A model generated the notes under the pieces. It saw only the letters and a program-made list of their open reading frames with translations. It made no database searches and was not told where the DNA came from. From an uncultured Lachnospiraceae bacterium (lineage in GTDB: Bacteria > Bacillota > Clostridia > Lachnospirales > Lachnospiraceae): DNA of 33,361 nt. The translations under genes were made by a program, and so were the position numbers. Positions 8,118 to 15,929 of the stretch are shown here, piece by piece (positions within the stretch are counted from its first letter, which is position 1; each line of letters starts with the position of its first letter). The DNA lies in the NCBI GenBank assembly GCA_902801415.1, contig CADCIK010000016.1, forward strand, positions 1-33,361, in the 5' to 3' direction.

Positions 8118-8165
8118 TCCCTCATTTGGGGGCATACAAAAAATCCCCCGAATGGGGGATTTTTA
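8118..8165. terminator. Bidirectional terminator between efflux operon and metF
   Basis: ATCCCCC (8143-8149), loop GAAT and GGGGGAT (8154-8160) form a stem followed by T on the plus strand and preceded by A (T on the minus strand), so it can serve both convergent transcripts. A longer alternative stem pairs TCCCTCATTTGGGGG (8118-8132) with CCCCCGAATGGGGGA (8145-8159), with two G-T pairs. Confidence 0.9.
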
Positions 8166-8199
8166 ATTTAAATATGGTCCGAACAGTCGGAATACAGGT

Positions 8200-9063
8200 T
8201 TAAATAATGCCTTTAAGATTATTCAGGATCCCGGCAGCCACTTCCGGCTTATTCATTGTATAGACGTGAATGTGGCCGCAGCCGTTTGCGATCAGGTCAA
8301 TGATCTGGTGGGAGGCATAGAGAATGCCGGCCTGCTGCATGGCAGCGGGAGAGTCCCCAAAACGGTCAGCCAGCGCGGTAAGTTCCGGCGGAATGACACA
8401 TCCTGACAACTGGATCGAGCGCTCCATCTGCCGGCGGCTGGTCACAGGCATGATACCCGCAAGAATGGGTACAGTCACACCGGCTTCCCGCAGACGGTAG
8501 AGATAATTGTAATAAATTGAATTATTAAAGAACATCTGCGTGGTCAGAAAATCGCAGCCCGCGTCCACCTTCTCTTTGATATGCCTGATATCCTCATCCT
8601 TGTTGAATGCGTCCGGATGCTTCTCGGGATAGCAGGCGCCGCCAATGCAGGCCTCGGGATACTCGGCGCGGATCTGCTCGACCAGCTGGATCGCGTGCTC
8701 GTAGTGGTGGGGGCTGGGAAAATCCATTCCCGCAGGGATATCTCCCCTGAGTGCCAGGATATTCTCAATACCGGCAGCCTTGATCTTCCGGATCTGGTCG
8801 CGCACACTGTCCCTTGTGGAGCTGATGCAGGTCAGATGGGCCATAGAAGCGACTCCTTCCGCCATGATATCCTGCGCGATCTCGACGGTATAACGGCTGG
8901 TCCCGCCGCCGGCTCCGTAAGTACAGCTGACAAAGGAAGGGTGAAGGCGGGAGATCTCACGCACGCTTTCCCGAACCGATTCGAGCTTCACATCGGTTTT
9001 GGGCGGAAAAACTTCCATGGAAATGGTGACAGGCTGATCCCTGAGTATATCGCTGATCTTCAT
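8200..9063 (-). CDS. metF: Methylenetetrahydrofolate reductase (NAD(P)H or ferredoxin-linked)
   Basis: A 287-residue single-domain MetF. It reduces 5,10-methylene-THF to 5-methyl-THF with bound FAD, for methionine synthesis or one-carbon flow. Motifs: SMEVFPPK (15-22, E17 equivalent to the catalytic Glu), TYGAGGGTSR (48-57), NILALRGDIP (101-110, D108 equivalent to the flavin-contact Asp) and GGACYPEKHP (141-150). The frame extends upstream to an ATG at 9081, but that ATG overlaps the AGGAGG that lies six bases before the ATG at 9063, so 9063 is the real start. There is no zinc-containing MetV partner next to it, unlike in many acetogens, so a biosynthetic role is favoured. An extended -10 promoter lies about 45 bases upstream. 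It converges with the efflux operon and diverges from pta. Confidence 0.96.
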   Translation of the reverse strand: MKISDILRDQPVTISMEVFPPKTDVKLESVRESVREISRLHPSFVSCTYGAGGGTSRYTVEIAQDIMAEGVASMAHLTCISSTRDSVRDQIRKIKAAGIENILALRGDIPAGMDFPSPHHYEHAIQLVEQIRAEYPEACIGGACYPEKHPDAFNKDEDIRHIKEKVDAGCDFLTTQMFFNNSIYYNYLYRLREAGVTVPILAGIMPVTSRRQMERSIQLSGCVIPPELTALADRFGDSPAAMQQAGILYASHQIIDLIANGCGHIHVYTMNKPEVAAGILNNLKGII

Positions 9064-9109
9064 AATAAACCTCCTATTCAATGCGCAGATGCTTTAAGCG
9101 CTTCATTGC

Positions 9110-9118
9110 AGTATATCA
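9110..9118 (-). promoter_or_regulatory. Extended -10 promoter for metF
   Basis: On the minus strand the sequence reads TGATATACT, an extended -10 (TGn plus TATACT). No good -35 is seen. Predicted transcription start is near 9103, giving a leader of about 40 bases, too short for a SAM riboswitch. Confidence 0.5.
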
Positions 9119-9175
9119 TAAAAGTGATGAAGAGACTACTGTTTGCCAAAAAGCGCAGATTGAAGCTTGTGTATT

Positions 9176-9193
9176 TTGTCAAAAAATTAACTT
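9176..9193. promoter_or_regulatory. Possible Rex-like operator in the metF-pta divergent region
   Basis: TTGTCAAAAAATTAACTT matches 11 of 14 defined positions of the clostridial Rex site as I remember it (TTGTTAA-N4-TTAACAA). Rex senses NADH/NAD and controls fermentation genes. The region is AT-rich, so a chance match is possible. Confidence 0.22.
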
Positions 9194-9246
9194 TTACAAT
9201 TGTCTTAAAGATTAAACAATTGAACTGATTATTTGCTTCGTTTTTG

Positions 9247-9255
9247 TGATATATT
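9247..9255 (+). promoter_or_regulatory. Extended -10 promoter for pta
   Basis: TGATATATT at 9247-9255 is an extended -10 element without an evident -35. It puts the transcript start near 9262, about 40 bases before the pta start codon. Confidence 0.5.
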
Positions 9256-9299
9256 GGTTGCAAGGATGATTTTACTATTTACATTAGGAGGTAATTTAC

Positions 9300-10289
9300 A
9301 TGAGTGCTTATGGCTTTGGCGGAATGATTCAGAAGCTCAAAAAGAATCCCAAGACAATTGTCTTCACAGAGGGTACAGACGCAAGAATCCTTGAGGCGGC
9401 TTCCCGTCTCCTGGCAGGAACTTTCCTTACACCTATCCTGGTAGGCAATAAAGATGAGATTTATGCAGCTGCAGAAGAGGAAGGCTACAATATCCGCGGC
9501 GCACAGATCATCGATCCCAACGACTATGACCGCTTCGAAGAGATGGTAGATGTATTCTGCGAGCTCAGAAAGAGCAAAGGCATGACCCCTGAGAAGGCAA
9601 GACCGATCCTTGCACAGCCTAACTATTTCGGAACCATGCTGGTAAAGATGGGCATTGCGGACTGCCTGCTCGGCGGCGCAACTTATTCCACAGCCGATAC
9701 CGTTCGTCCTGCTCTGCAGATCATTAAGACGAAACCCGGCAACAGCATCGTATCTTCCTGCTTCATTCTGGTCCGTGCAGCGGCAACCGGCGGCAGAGAA
9801 GTCATTGCTATGGGCGACTGCGCGATCAACATCAATCCTTCCGAGGATGATCTGGTTGAGATCTGCGGCGAGACCGCTGAGTGCGCGAGAGTTTTCGGTA
9901 TCGATCCCAAGGTCGCTTTCCTTTCCTTCTCCACAGCAGGTTCTGCTAAGGATCCTTCTGTTACAAAGGTACAGAACGCGACTAAGAAAGCAAAGGCTAA
10001 ATATCCCAATATCCCGATCGACGGCGAGATGCAGTTTGACGCGGCAGTTTCTCCCCGCGTAGGCCAGCAGAAGATGCCCGGATCTAAGGTCGCAGGTTAC
10101 GCCAACACATTTATCTTCCCTGATATCAACGCAGGAAACCTTGGCTACAAGATCGCTCAGCGTATGGGTCAGTTCGAGGCCTATGGCCCCATCCTTCTGG
10201 GTCTCAACGCACAGATCAACGACCTCTCCCGCGGCTGCAACGCGATCGAGGTTTATTCCATGGCGATCATCACAGCTGCACTTTCCTAA
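9300..10289 (+). CDS. pta: Phosphate acetyltransferase (phosphotransacetylase)
   Basis: A 329-residue short-form Pta, the usual length for the catalytic domain alone, without the N-terminal regulatory domains of the enteric enzyme. It interconverts acetyl-CoA plus phosphate with acetyl-phosphate plus CoA in the cytoplasm, the step before ATP formation by acetate kinase. Characteristic segments are KTIVFTEGTDARILEAASRL near the N-terminus, ATYSTADTVRPALQI around 130-145, the SCFIL region and IDGEMQFDAAVSPRVG around 240-255. AGGAGG lies nine bases before the ATG. Acetate kinase, often adjacent in Clostridia, is not in this window. Codons look highly optimised (many GCA, GGC, ATC), as expected for an abundant enzyme. 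A promoter and possible Rex-like site lie upstream. Confidence 0.96.
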   Translation: MSAYGFGGMIQKLKKNPKTIVFTEGTDARILEAASRLLAGTFLTPILVGNKDEIYAAAEEEGYNIRGAQIIDPNDYDRFEEMVDVFCELRKSKGMTPEKARPILAQPNYFGTMLVKMGIADCLLGGATYSTADTVRPALQIIKTKPGNSIVSSCFILVRAAATGGREVIAMGDCAININPSEDDLVEICGETAECARVFGIDPKVAFLSFSTAGSAKDPSVTKVQNATKKAKAKYPNIPIDGEMQFDAAVSPRVGQQKMPGSKVAGYANTFIFPDINAGNLGYKIAQRMGQFEAYGPILLGLNAQINDLSRGCNAIEVYSMAIITAALS

Positions 10290-10376
10290 GCGGAGCGCAC
10301 AGTTCTGCGGGCGTAAGAACGCGGCATGAAGATCGAAAAAAGCCAAAAAGATCCGAATATTCTTAAAATTCATACT

Positions 10377-10404
10377 TTTACTGCAAAATGTTTGCCTGTA
10401 TAAT
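10377..10404 (+). promoter_or_regulatory. Promoter for the formate/nitrite transporter gene
   Basis: TTTACT (10377-10382), 16-base spacer and TATAAT (10399-10404). The predicted start near 10411 lies about 12 bases before a strong hairpin, so the hairpin would be at the 5' end of the transporter mRNA. Confidence 0.55.
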
Positions 10405-10422
10405 GTACAGACGAATGGAACG

Positions 10423-10451
10423 CGCCTGCGGGTCATTACCGCAGGCGTTTT
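10423..10451 (+). terminator. Terminator or attenuator hairpin between pta and the FNT gene
   Basis: CGCCTGCGG (10423-10431) and CCGCAGGCG (10439-10447) form a perfect 9 bp stem followed by TTTT. It may end the pta transcript. Because a promoter precedes it, it may also act as an attenuator in the transporter leader: a second CGCAGGC at 10488-10494 can compete for the same left arm. Confidence 0.75.
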
Positions 10452-10524
10452 CATTTGCGAAAAAAAGCTGAATGGAGCACTGCCTTGCGCAGGCTCACAA
10501 TAAAGAGAATGAAGGAGTGAAAGA

Positions 10525-11298
10525 ATGGGAGCATTTCATACACCTGCCGAGGTGCTTGAGATCTGGATCGGCAACGGAACAAAGAAGGGAAACCTTTCAG
10601 CATTGAAAATGGTGATCCTGGGGATCATGGCGGGGATCTACATCGGATTCGGATCCCACGTATTTCTGATCGCGACAACCGGCGCGGAGACCGGCGCAGA
10701 GCAGATGATCGGGAAACTGGTAGGAGCAAGCCTGTTTCCGGCGGGACTGATGATGGTCATCCTGTGCGGGGCGGAACTGTTCACGGGCAACTGTCTTCTG
10801 ACACTGGCGCTGGCCGACAGAAAGATCACGATACAGCAGCTCTTAAAGAACTGGATCCTGGTCTATCTGGGCAATTTTATCGGCGCGCTGTTCTTATCGG
10901 CGCTGCTGGCCGGCAGCGGACTTTACAGCGGAGCGCTTGCAGAACGAGCCATCGCAGTAGCGGAGTCCAAGGCTGCTATGGCTTTCGGTCAGGGCCTGAT
11001 CCGCGGTGTCCTTTGCAATATTCTGGTCGTACTGGGCTGCTGGATGCAGGCAGCGGCCAAGGACCTCGGAGGCAAAATTCTGGGGATCTGGTTCCCCATC
11101 GCGCTGTTTGTCTTTGCGGGATTTGAACACAGTGTCGCCAACATGACCTATATTCCTCTCGGCATGATGCTGGGATCGGGCGTGACTGTCGGACAGATGC
11201 TGATCGGGAATCTTCTGCCTGTGACGATCGGCAACATCATCGGCGGCGGTCTGATCGTTCCCGCCGCGTACTATATGGCTTATAAAGCCAAAGCATAG
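10525..11298 (+). CDS. Formate/nitrite transporter (FNT) family channel
   Basis: A 257-residue integral membrane protein with six predicted helices and the FNT folding pattern. Signature segments are CGAELFTGN (81-89) and FEHSVANMTYIP (200-211), in which H202 aligns with the central pore His of FocA. K149 and N165 may match the conserved Lys and Asn of the pore. FNT channels form pentamers that pass formate, nitrite, hydrosulfide or small organic anions. Next to pta, export or uptake of formate or acetate is the natural guess, but specificity cannot be read from sequence. AAGGAG precedes the ATG at 10525. The gene has its own promoter and a structured leader. Confidence 0.92.
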   Translation: MGAFHTPAEVLEIWIGNGTKKGNLSALKMVILGIMAGIYIGFGSHVFLIATTGAETGAEQMIGKLVGASLFPAGLMMVILCGAELFTGNCLLTLALADRKITIQQLLKNWILVYLGNFIGALFLSALLAGSGLYSGALAERAIAVAESKAAMAFGQGLIRGVLCNILVVLGCWMQAAAKDLGGKILGIWFPIALFVFAGFEHSVANMTYIPLGMMLGSGVTVGQMLIGNLLPVTIGNIIGGGLIVPAAYYMAYKAKA

Positions 11299-11320
11299 TA
11301 CTATTTGCAGAGAATCTTCT

Positions 11321-11347
11321 ATATTTTACCTTATTTTTGTAAAATAT
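11321..11347. other. AT-rich inverted repeat after the FNT gene
   Basis: ATATTTTAC (11321-11329) and GTAAAATAT (11339-11347) are perfect inverted copies around a T-rich loop. No T run follows on either strand, so it is a weak terminator or a protein binding site upstream of the GH32 gene. Confidence 0.35.
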
Positions 11348-11381
11348 GCACATATCTTTGGTGACTTGTGATCTCTTGGCG

Positions 11382-11390
11382 TGATAAAAT
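11382..11390 (+). promoter_or_regulatory. Extended -10 promoter for first GH32 gene
   Basis: TGATAAAAT at 11382-11390, about 45 bases before the start codon. The -35 is not clear. Confidence 0.4.
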
Positions 11391-11435
11391 ATTAGCAGTA
11401 ATTGTATTAACTGCCGCGAGTTTGGGAGGTTGCTA

Positions 11436-12893
11436 ATGAGAGAATGGAGTAGAGAAGAGCGCTATAGAGTGCTCCATAGTGCAGATGAGATCAAAGATCT
11501 CCATGAGAGAATATCGAAATCTGTATATAGACAGAAGTACCATGTACAGCCTGTTACAGGTCTGTCCAGCGACCCGAACGGATTTACGTATCACAAGGGT
11601 GTATGGCATCTTTTCTATCAGTGGTGCCCCTGGGGTGCAGTGCACGGACTCAAATACTGGTACCATGTGACCAGTGAAGATCTTGTACATTGGAAGAATG
11701 CAGGCGTAGGACTTGCGCCTGACAGAGATTATGACAACAAGGGAACCCACTCCGGATCCGCGATCTCCGCAGGCGATGATCTCTATTTCTTCTATACAGG
11801 AAATCACAGGGATGAGAACTGGGTCAGAACTCCCTGGACATGCGCTGCGATCCTGGGCAAGGACGGACATCCCGAGAAGCTCCCTGAGCCTCTGTTCGGC
11901 CCCCGCGACGACTACAGCGAACACCAGAGAGATCCCAAGGTGATCTACAACGAAGAGAAGGATATGTATTATATCCTGATCGGCGCGCAGACGCTGGACA
12001 AGAAGGGAACCATCCTGATCTATAAGTCCAAAGAGCTTCTGAGCGGATGGAGCTTTGCCGGACAGCTTCACGTGCCGGGTTACGAGAGCTTTGGCGGTAT
12101 GTGGGAGTGCCCTTACATCGTCAATATCAGCGGCAAGGATCTCCTGATCTTCTCGCCTCAGTATACAAAGCTTCCCGGAAGAGCGGAGAGCACCAACCAC
12201 AACGTATATCTGATCGGCACGATGGACTACGACACCCTGACCTTTACGCCCGACGGCGACTACCGCTATCTGGATTTCGGATTCGACTTCTATGCGGCGC
12301 AGGGCGCTTCCAACGTAGGCGACCCCGACAAGGCGATCCTGATCGGCTGGATCGGACTTCCTGACAACCACTACTGCACAGAGCCTGAGGATTGGGAAGG
12401 AACAATGGGCCTGCCCAGAGAACTGCGTATCAAAGGCGGCAAGCTCATTCAGACGCCTGTGAGCGGCGTATACGGACTGCGCGACGGTGAGGCGCCGGCA
12501 GACGGAACGTTCCCCGCAGCCTGCGAGATCGAGGTCACCTTCGGTGATACAGACGCGGACTTCAACCTCTTTACCAGGGCGGACGGTACAGGCGGCCTGA
12601 CAATGCACTATGACGCCGCTAAGCGTGTCTGTACATTTGACAAATCCGGTATGATCAACCGCTGCAATGAGCAGATCGGCGAAGTGCTGGATATGCCTCT
12701 TGAGAACGGCCTCAGGAAACTGGATATTTTCGTGGACAGAAGCACTGTTGAGTATTTTGCCAACGACGGCGAAGCCACTTTCTCAGCCCACAGCTATCCG
12801 ACAGCAGAGGAATTCCACTATACGGCAAACGGCGCTGCCGCTGTGAAGATCTGGAACATGAAGGCGTCCGTCAAGGATGATTTTGTAGTCTGA
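11436..12893 (+). CDS. GH32 beta-fructosidase (sucrose-6-phosphate hydrolase / fructanase-like)
   Basis: A 485-residue intracellular GH32 enzyme (no signal peptide) with the five-bladed propeller followed by a beta-sandwich (about 350-485). Catalytic residues by motif are D46 in SSDPNG (nucleophile, though the usual WMNDPNG has become LSSDPNG), D166 in QRDP (transition-state stabiliser) and E224 in WECP (acid/base). It would release fructose from sucrose, sucrose-6-phosphate or short fructans. The frame can be extended to a TTG at 11430, but GGGAGG ends at 11429 and fits the ATG at 11436. A HAD phosphatase follows after 34 bases and a second GH32 after that. No PTS or sugar ABC transporter is in the window. 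Confidence 0.9.
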   Translation: MREWSREERYRVLHSADEIKDLHERISKSVYRQKYHVQPVTGLSSDPNGFTYHKGVWHLFYQWCPWGAVHGLKYWYHVTSEDLVHWKNAGVGLAPDRDYDNKGTHSGSAISAGDDLYFFYTGNHRDENWVRTPWTCAAILGKDGHPEKLPEPLFGPRDDYSEHQRDPKVIYNEEKDMYYILIGAQTLDKKGTILIYKSKELLSGWSFAGQLHVPGYESFGGMWECPYIVNISGKDLLIFSPQYTKLPGRAESTNHNVYLIGTMDYDTLTFTPDGDYRYLDFGFDFYAAQGASNVGDPDKAILIGWIGLPDNHYCTEPEDWEGTMGLPRELRIKGGKLIQTPVSGVYGLRDGEAPADGTFPAACEIEVTFGDTDADFNLFTRADGTGGLTMHYDAAKRVCTFDKSGMINRCNEQIGEVLDMPLENGLRKLDIFVDRSTVEYFANDGEATFSAHSYPTAEEFHYTANGAAAVKIWNMKASVKDDFVV

Positions 12894-12927
12894 AGCCTGT
12901 ACAAAGATCGAAGGGAGATCCAGAGGT

Positions 12928-13698
12928 ATGAAGAAAGTATTTGCAAGTGATTTTGACGGAACGCTGTATTTTTACAAGGCTGAGGACGACAGAAAGCTCC
13001 CCGCCGAGAACGTGGCGAAGATCCGTGAATACCAGAAGGCCGGCCATCTGTTCGGCCTCTGCACGGGAAGACAGGTCGGCGGCCTTACGCCCTTTATTAC
13101 CGGCTTTGTGGAACCCGACTTCTATATCACCAGCAGCGGCGCCAATATCGTTGACAAGGATCTGCGCGAGATCAGAAAGCGCGGCGTGGACCCGGTCGTC
13201 GCGCAGGAGATCCTGGACAAGTACGGCATCGAGAACTACAGATTCACGCTCGATGTGGAAGGCGACATCTGCGTATTCGCACCCATGGACTATCCGGGCA
13301 AGTACTATGTGGTCAAGAACGTCGCCGACTGCCCCAGGGGACTGATCCACCAGGTCAGCATCCACACGGAGAGCCTGGACGAGGCGGAGAGAATGAGCAA
13401 AGAGATCAATGAGATCTGGGGTGACAGCGTCAACGCGTTCCAGAATGTCATTGAGATCGACATCGCGCCTAAGGGCTGCTCCAAGGGCAAAGGCGTGGAG
13501 TTCCTGCGTGAATACATGAGAGAGACCTACGGCGAGATCAAACTCTACGGAATCGGAGATTCCATCAATGACCTGCCGCTCCTTGAGGCCTCCGACGTCT
13601 CCTATACATTCCCCTATGCCCCCAAGGTGGTGCAGGACAAGGCGACTAAGGTTGTGGAGACCATCGTGGATGCGCTGGAAGACAGCATGAACGACTGA
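12928..13698 (+). CDS. HAD-superfamily (Cof-type, class IIB) sugar phosphatase
   Basis: A 256-residue HAD hydrolase with a class IIB cap. Motif I is SDFDGTL (7-13, nucleophile D8 and acid/base D10), motif II is the Thr in CTGR (45-48), motif III is the Lys in KGCSKGKG (K182 or K186) and motif IV is GIGDSINDLPLL (208-219, D211 and D215 bind Mg). Cof-type enzymes remove phosphate from sugar phosphates and flavin or pyridoxal phosphates. Between two GH32 genes, a hexose phosphate or sucrose-derived phosphate is plausible (inference). AAGGGAG lies ten bases before the ATG. It probably shares a transcript with the upstream GH32. Confidence 0.9.
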   Translation: MKKVFASDFDGTLYFYKAEDDRKLPAENVAKIREYQKAGHLFGLCTGRQVGGLTPFITGFVEPDFYITSSGANIVDKDLREIRKRGVDPVVAQEILDKYGIENYRFTLDVEGDICVFAPMDYPGKYYVVKNVADCPRGLIHQVSIHTESLDEAERMSKEINEIWGDSVNAFQNVIEIDIAPKGCSKGKGVEFLREYMRETYGEIKLYGIGDSINDLPLLEASDVSYTFPYAPKVVQDKATKVVETIVDALEDSMND

Positions 13699-13750
13699 TA
13701 TTGAGGACTGCTGTTGAACGGTCTCCAATGAACGCGGATATTGTTTACAG

Positions 13751-13780
13751 TACAGGAGCATAGGAAACTATGCTCCTGTA
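13751..13780 (+). other. Perfect 13-bp hairpin without T-tract
   Basis: TACAGGAGCATAG (13751-13763), a GAAA tetraloop and CTATGCTCCTGTA (13768-13780) are perfectly complementary. No T run follows, so it is either a 3'-end stabilising hairpin, a non-canonical terminator or a dyad operator for the second GH32 gene. Confidence 0.6.
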
Positions 13781-13853
13781 TCAGTATTGCGGATTAATTG
13801 TGAAAAAAAGACATCATGAGTTTGCTTAGTACAGAATAACGAAAGGTTTGTAA

Positions 13854-15344
13854 ATGAGTCAGAAATTACAAGATGCTAGAAGATACGAAGAAGAAAACGA
13901 GAAGCTGATCCATAAAGAGGACCGGCCTGCTTTCCATCTTTCGCCCAGAGTCGGCTGGATGAACGATCCCAACGGATTTTCCTATTATAACGGCTGCTAT
14001 CATCTGTTTTACCAGTATAATCCCTATGACACCCACTGGGGTCCCATGCACTGGGGGCATGCGGTGAGCGGGGACCTGATCCATTGGAAATATCTTCCTA
14101 CAGTGATGGCGCCTGACAGATCTTATGACAGCGATGGCTGCTATTCGGGAAGCACGCTGGAACTGGCAGACGGGAGGCAGATGATCATGTATACGGGCCG
14201 TCATCTGATCATCGACGAGAACGGGATCGAACAGGAAGTACAGACCCAGAATCTGGCTTTTGGCGACGGCGTTAACTACGAAAAATATGACCGGAATCCG
14301 GTGATCACCGGCAAAGACCTCCCGGAAAACGGTAACCCCTATGCGTTCAGGGACCCCAAGATCTGGAAGGAGCAGGACGGAACATATTGGGTGGTGATCG
14401 CCAATGAGGATCTGCGGGACAGCGGCCAGGTCCTTCTCTACAAGAGTGATGACTGCATACACTGGACCTTTGTAAAAACACTTATGAAGAACTGCGGTAA
14501 GCTGGGACTGATGTGGGAGTGCCCGGACTTCTTTCCGCTGGACGGAAAGCAGGTGCTGATTTCAAGCGCGCAGGGTATGCTTGCGAGCGGTTTGGAATAT
14601 CACAGCGGTTTCGGAACCTTCTATTTTATAGGTGATTATGACGCGGAAAGCTGTGATTTCAAGCCTGAATGCAATTACGCAGTCGATTACGGCATTGACT
14701 TCTACGCGCCGCAGACGCTCTTTACGCCCGACGGAAGGTGTGTCATGATCGGCTGGATGCAGAACTGGGATACCTGTAATCTCCGCACAAAGTCTATGCC
14801 CTGGTTCGGACAGATGTGTATTCCCAGAGAGCTCGCCATCCGTGACGGAAGGCTCTGCCAGAAACCTGTCCGCGAGCTGGAGGCGCTTCGGACAGATCCC
14901 GTCAGTTACAGAGATGTGCTGGTAGAAGATTCGGAGATCAGCCTTAAGGGTGTGAAGGGAAGGCTTGTGGATCTGACAATTGAGATCGAGCCGGTGGAAG
15001 GAAAAGATCTGTACGGAGAGTTCGGGGTCCGCTTCGCGCAGAACGGGATCTTCCATACGGATGTGAGTTTCCGCCCCTCTGAATCTGTGATCACGATCGA
15101 CCGAAGGTTTTCCGGATCACGCAAGGATATCGTTCATCAGAGACAGACTGATGTAAACCATGAAAAAGGAAAGATCAGTTTACGTATGATCCTCGATAAA
15201 TTCAGCGCGGAGATCTTTGTGAACGACGGTGAGAAAGTGCTCACGGCAGCGGTCAATACGGATCTGAATGCAGATGGAATTTCCTTTATCGCGAACGGCG
15301 CGGCGAGGATCCATGTGACCAGGTATTCACTGCATGAAATGTAA
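13854..15344 (+). CDS. GH32 beta-fructosidase (sucrose-6-phosphate hydrolase type)
   Basis: A 496-residue GH32 enzyme with intact motifs: WMNDPNG (36-41, with D38 the nucleophile), FRDP (165-168, D167) and MWECPD (220-225, E222 the acid/base). FxFIANGAARIHVTRY at the C-terminus is the end of the beta-sandwich. No signal peptide is present, so it acts in the cytoplasm on sucrose, sucrose-6-phosphate or imported fructo-oligosaccharides. It differs clearly from the GH32 at 11436, which has a degenerate first motif, so the pair is not a recent duplication and may divide substrates. GAAAGG lies seven bases before the ATG. No strong promoter was found in 13781-13853. Confidence 0.93.
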   Translation: MSQKLQDARRYEEENEKLIHKEDRPAFHLSPRVGWMNDPNGFSYYNGCYHLFYQYNPYDTHWGPMHWGHAVSGDLIHWKYLPTVMAPDRSYDSDGCYSGSTLELADGRQMIMYTGRHLIIDENGIEQEVQTQNLAFGDGVNYEKYDRNPVITGKDLPENGNPYAFRDPKIWKEQDGTYWVVIANEDLRDSGQVLLYKSDDCIHWTFVKTLMKNCGKLGLMWECPDFFPLDGKQVLISSAQGMLASGLEYHSGFGTFYFIGDYDAESCDFKPECNYAVDYGIDFYAPQTLFTPDGRCVMIGWMQNWDTCNLRTKSMPWFGQMCIPRELAIRDGRLCQKPVRELEALRTDPVSYRDVLVEDSEISLKGVKGRLVDLTIEIEPVEGKDLYGEFGVRFAQNGIFHTDVSFRPSESVITIDRRFSGSRKDIVHQRQTDVNHEKGKISLRMILDKFSAEIFVNDGEKVLTAAVNTDLNADGISFIANGAARIHVTRYSLHEM

Positions 15345-15386
15345 GAAATGTTTCAATTGAATCGCTTAATTCAGCTTTTCCAATGC

Positions 15387-15414
15387 TTGATTTGAATCCG
15401 ATTTGGAATATACT
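15387..15414 (+). promoter_or_regulatory. Promoter for the Asp-loop protein gene
   Basis: TTGATT (15387-15392), 16-base spacer and TATACT (15409-15414). Predicted start near 15421, with a leader of about 36 bases. Confidence 0.6.
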
Positions 15415-15456
15415 TAATATATAGCAGTTAGACTTTTATATCGGGGGGTGACATAC

Positions 15457-15906
15457 ATGGCAACACTCAATGAAATGAAGAAAAGGCTCAAAGAGGCAGC
15501 AGATCTGGACAAGATCGGGATCTGCAAGGGGGAGAGCAATAAGGTGATGATCGATCTCAACGGAGATGGAGAACCTGAGGCGGCGCTGATCGATACAAAT
15601 GACAGCGGAAACGCGGACCTTCTTGCGCTTGACGTGACCGGCGACCACAAGTTCAATCTGTTTATGGACGACACGGATGAGAACTCGTTTCCTGACGTTA
15701 CGTATATCGACCGGAACGGCGATGGAAATCTGCAGCTTATGCATTTTGGAGAAGAGATCAAGGATAAGCTTCAGGCAAGGCTGGTCAGGATCTTTGTCGC
15801 TCTGACAGATCCGTCTGCAGACGCGGAGAAGCTCCATGAGGCACTGGCGGATCTGGCCGCTTCTGTCAGGGAGATCAAAAGGGTCCGTGAGAATTGTAAA
15901 AAGTGA
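15457..15906 (+). CDS. Small acidic protein with repeated EF-hand/dockerin-like Asp loops
   Basis: A 149-residue protein of unknown function. After an amphipathic N-terminal helix (1-25) come several Asp-rich turns spaced 11-15 residues apart: DLNGDGEPE (33-41), DTNDSGNAD (46-54), DVTGDHKFN (59-67), a DDTDEN turn (71-76) and DRNGDGNLQ (85-93). These match the D-x-N/D-x-D-G pattern of calcium-binding loops. The C-terminal third (98-149) is helical and charged. There is no signal peptide or membrane helix, so it appears cytoplasmic, which is unusual for dockerin-like loops. A GTG at 15448 is in frame but lies inside the GGGGGGTGA Shine-Dalgarno, so ATG 15457 is chosen. The gene is monocistronic between a promoter and a terminator. 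Confidence 0.75.
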   Translation: MATLNEMKKRLKEAADLDKIGICKGESNKVMIDLNGDGEPEAALIDTNDSGNADLLALDVTGDHKFNLFMDDTDENSFPDVTYIDRNGDGNLQLMHFGEEIKDKLQARLVRIFVALTDPSADAEKLHEALADLAASVREIKRVRENCKK

Positions 15907-15929
15907 GATATCTGAGAATACATTCTTCA

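Noticed and set aside
9064-9081. Upstream ATG for metF at 9081
   Set aside because: It overlaps the AGGAGG that serves the ATG at 9063.
9064-9299. SAM or other riboswitch upstream of metF or pta
   Set aside because: Predicted leaders are only about 40 bases and show no riboswitch-like conserved stems.
11436-15344. The two GH32 genes as a recent tandem duplication
   Set aside because: Their N-termini, motif contexts and lengths differ too much.
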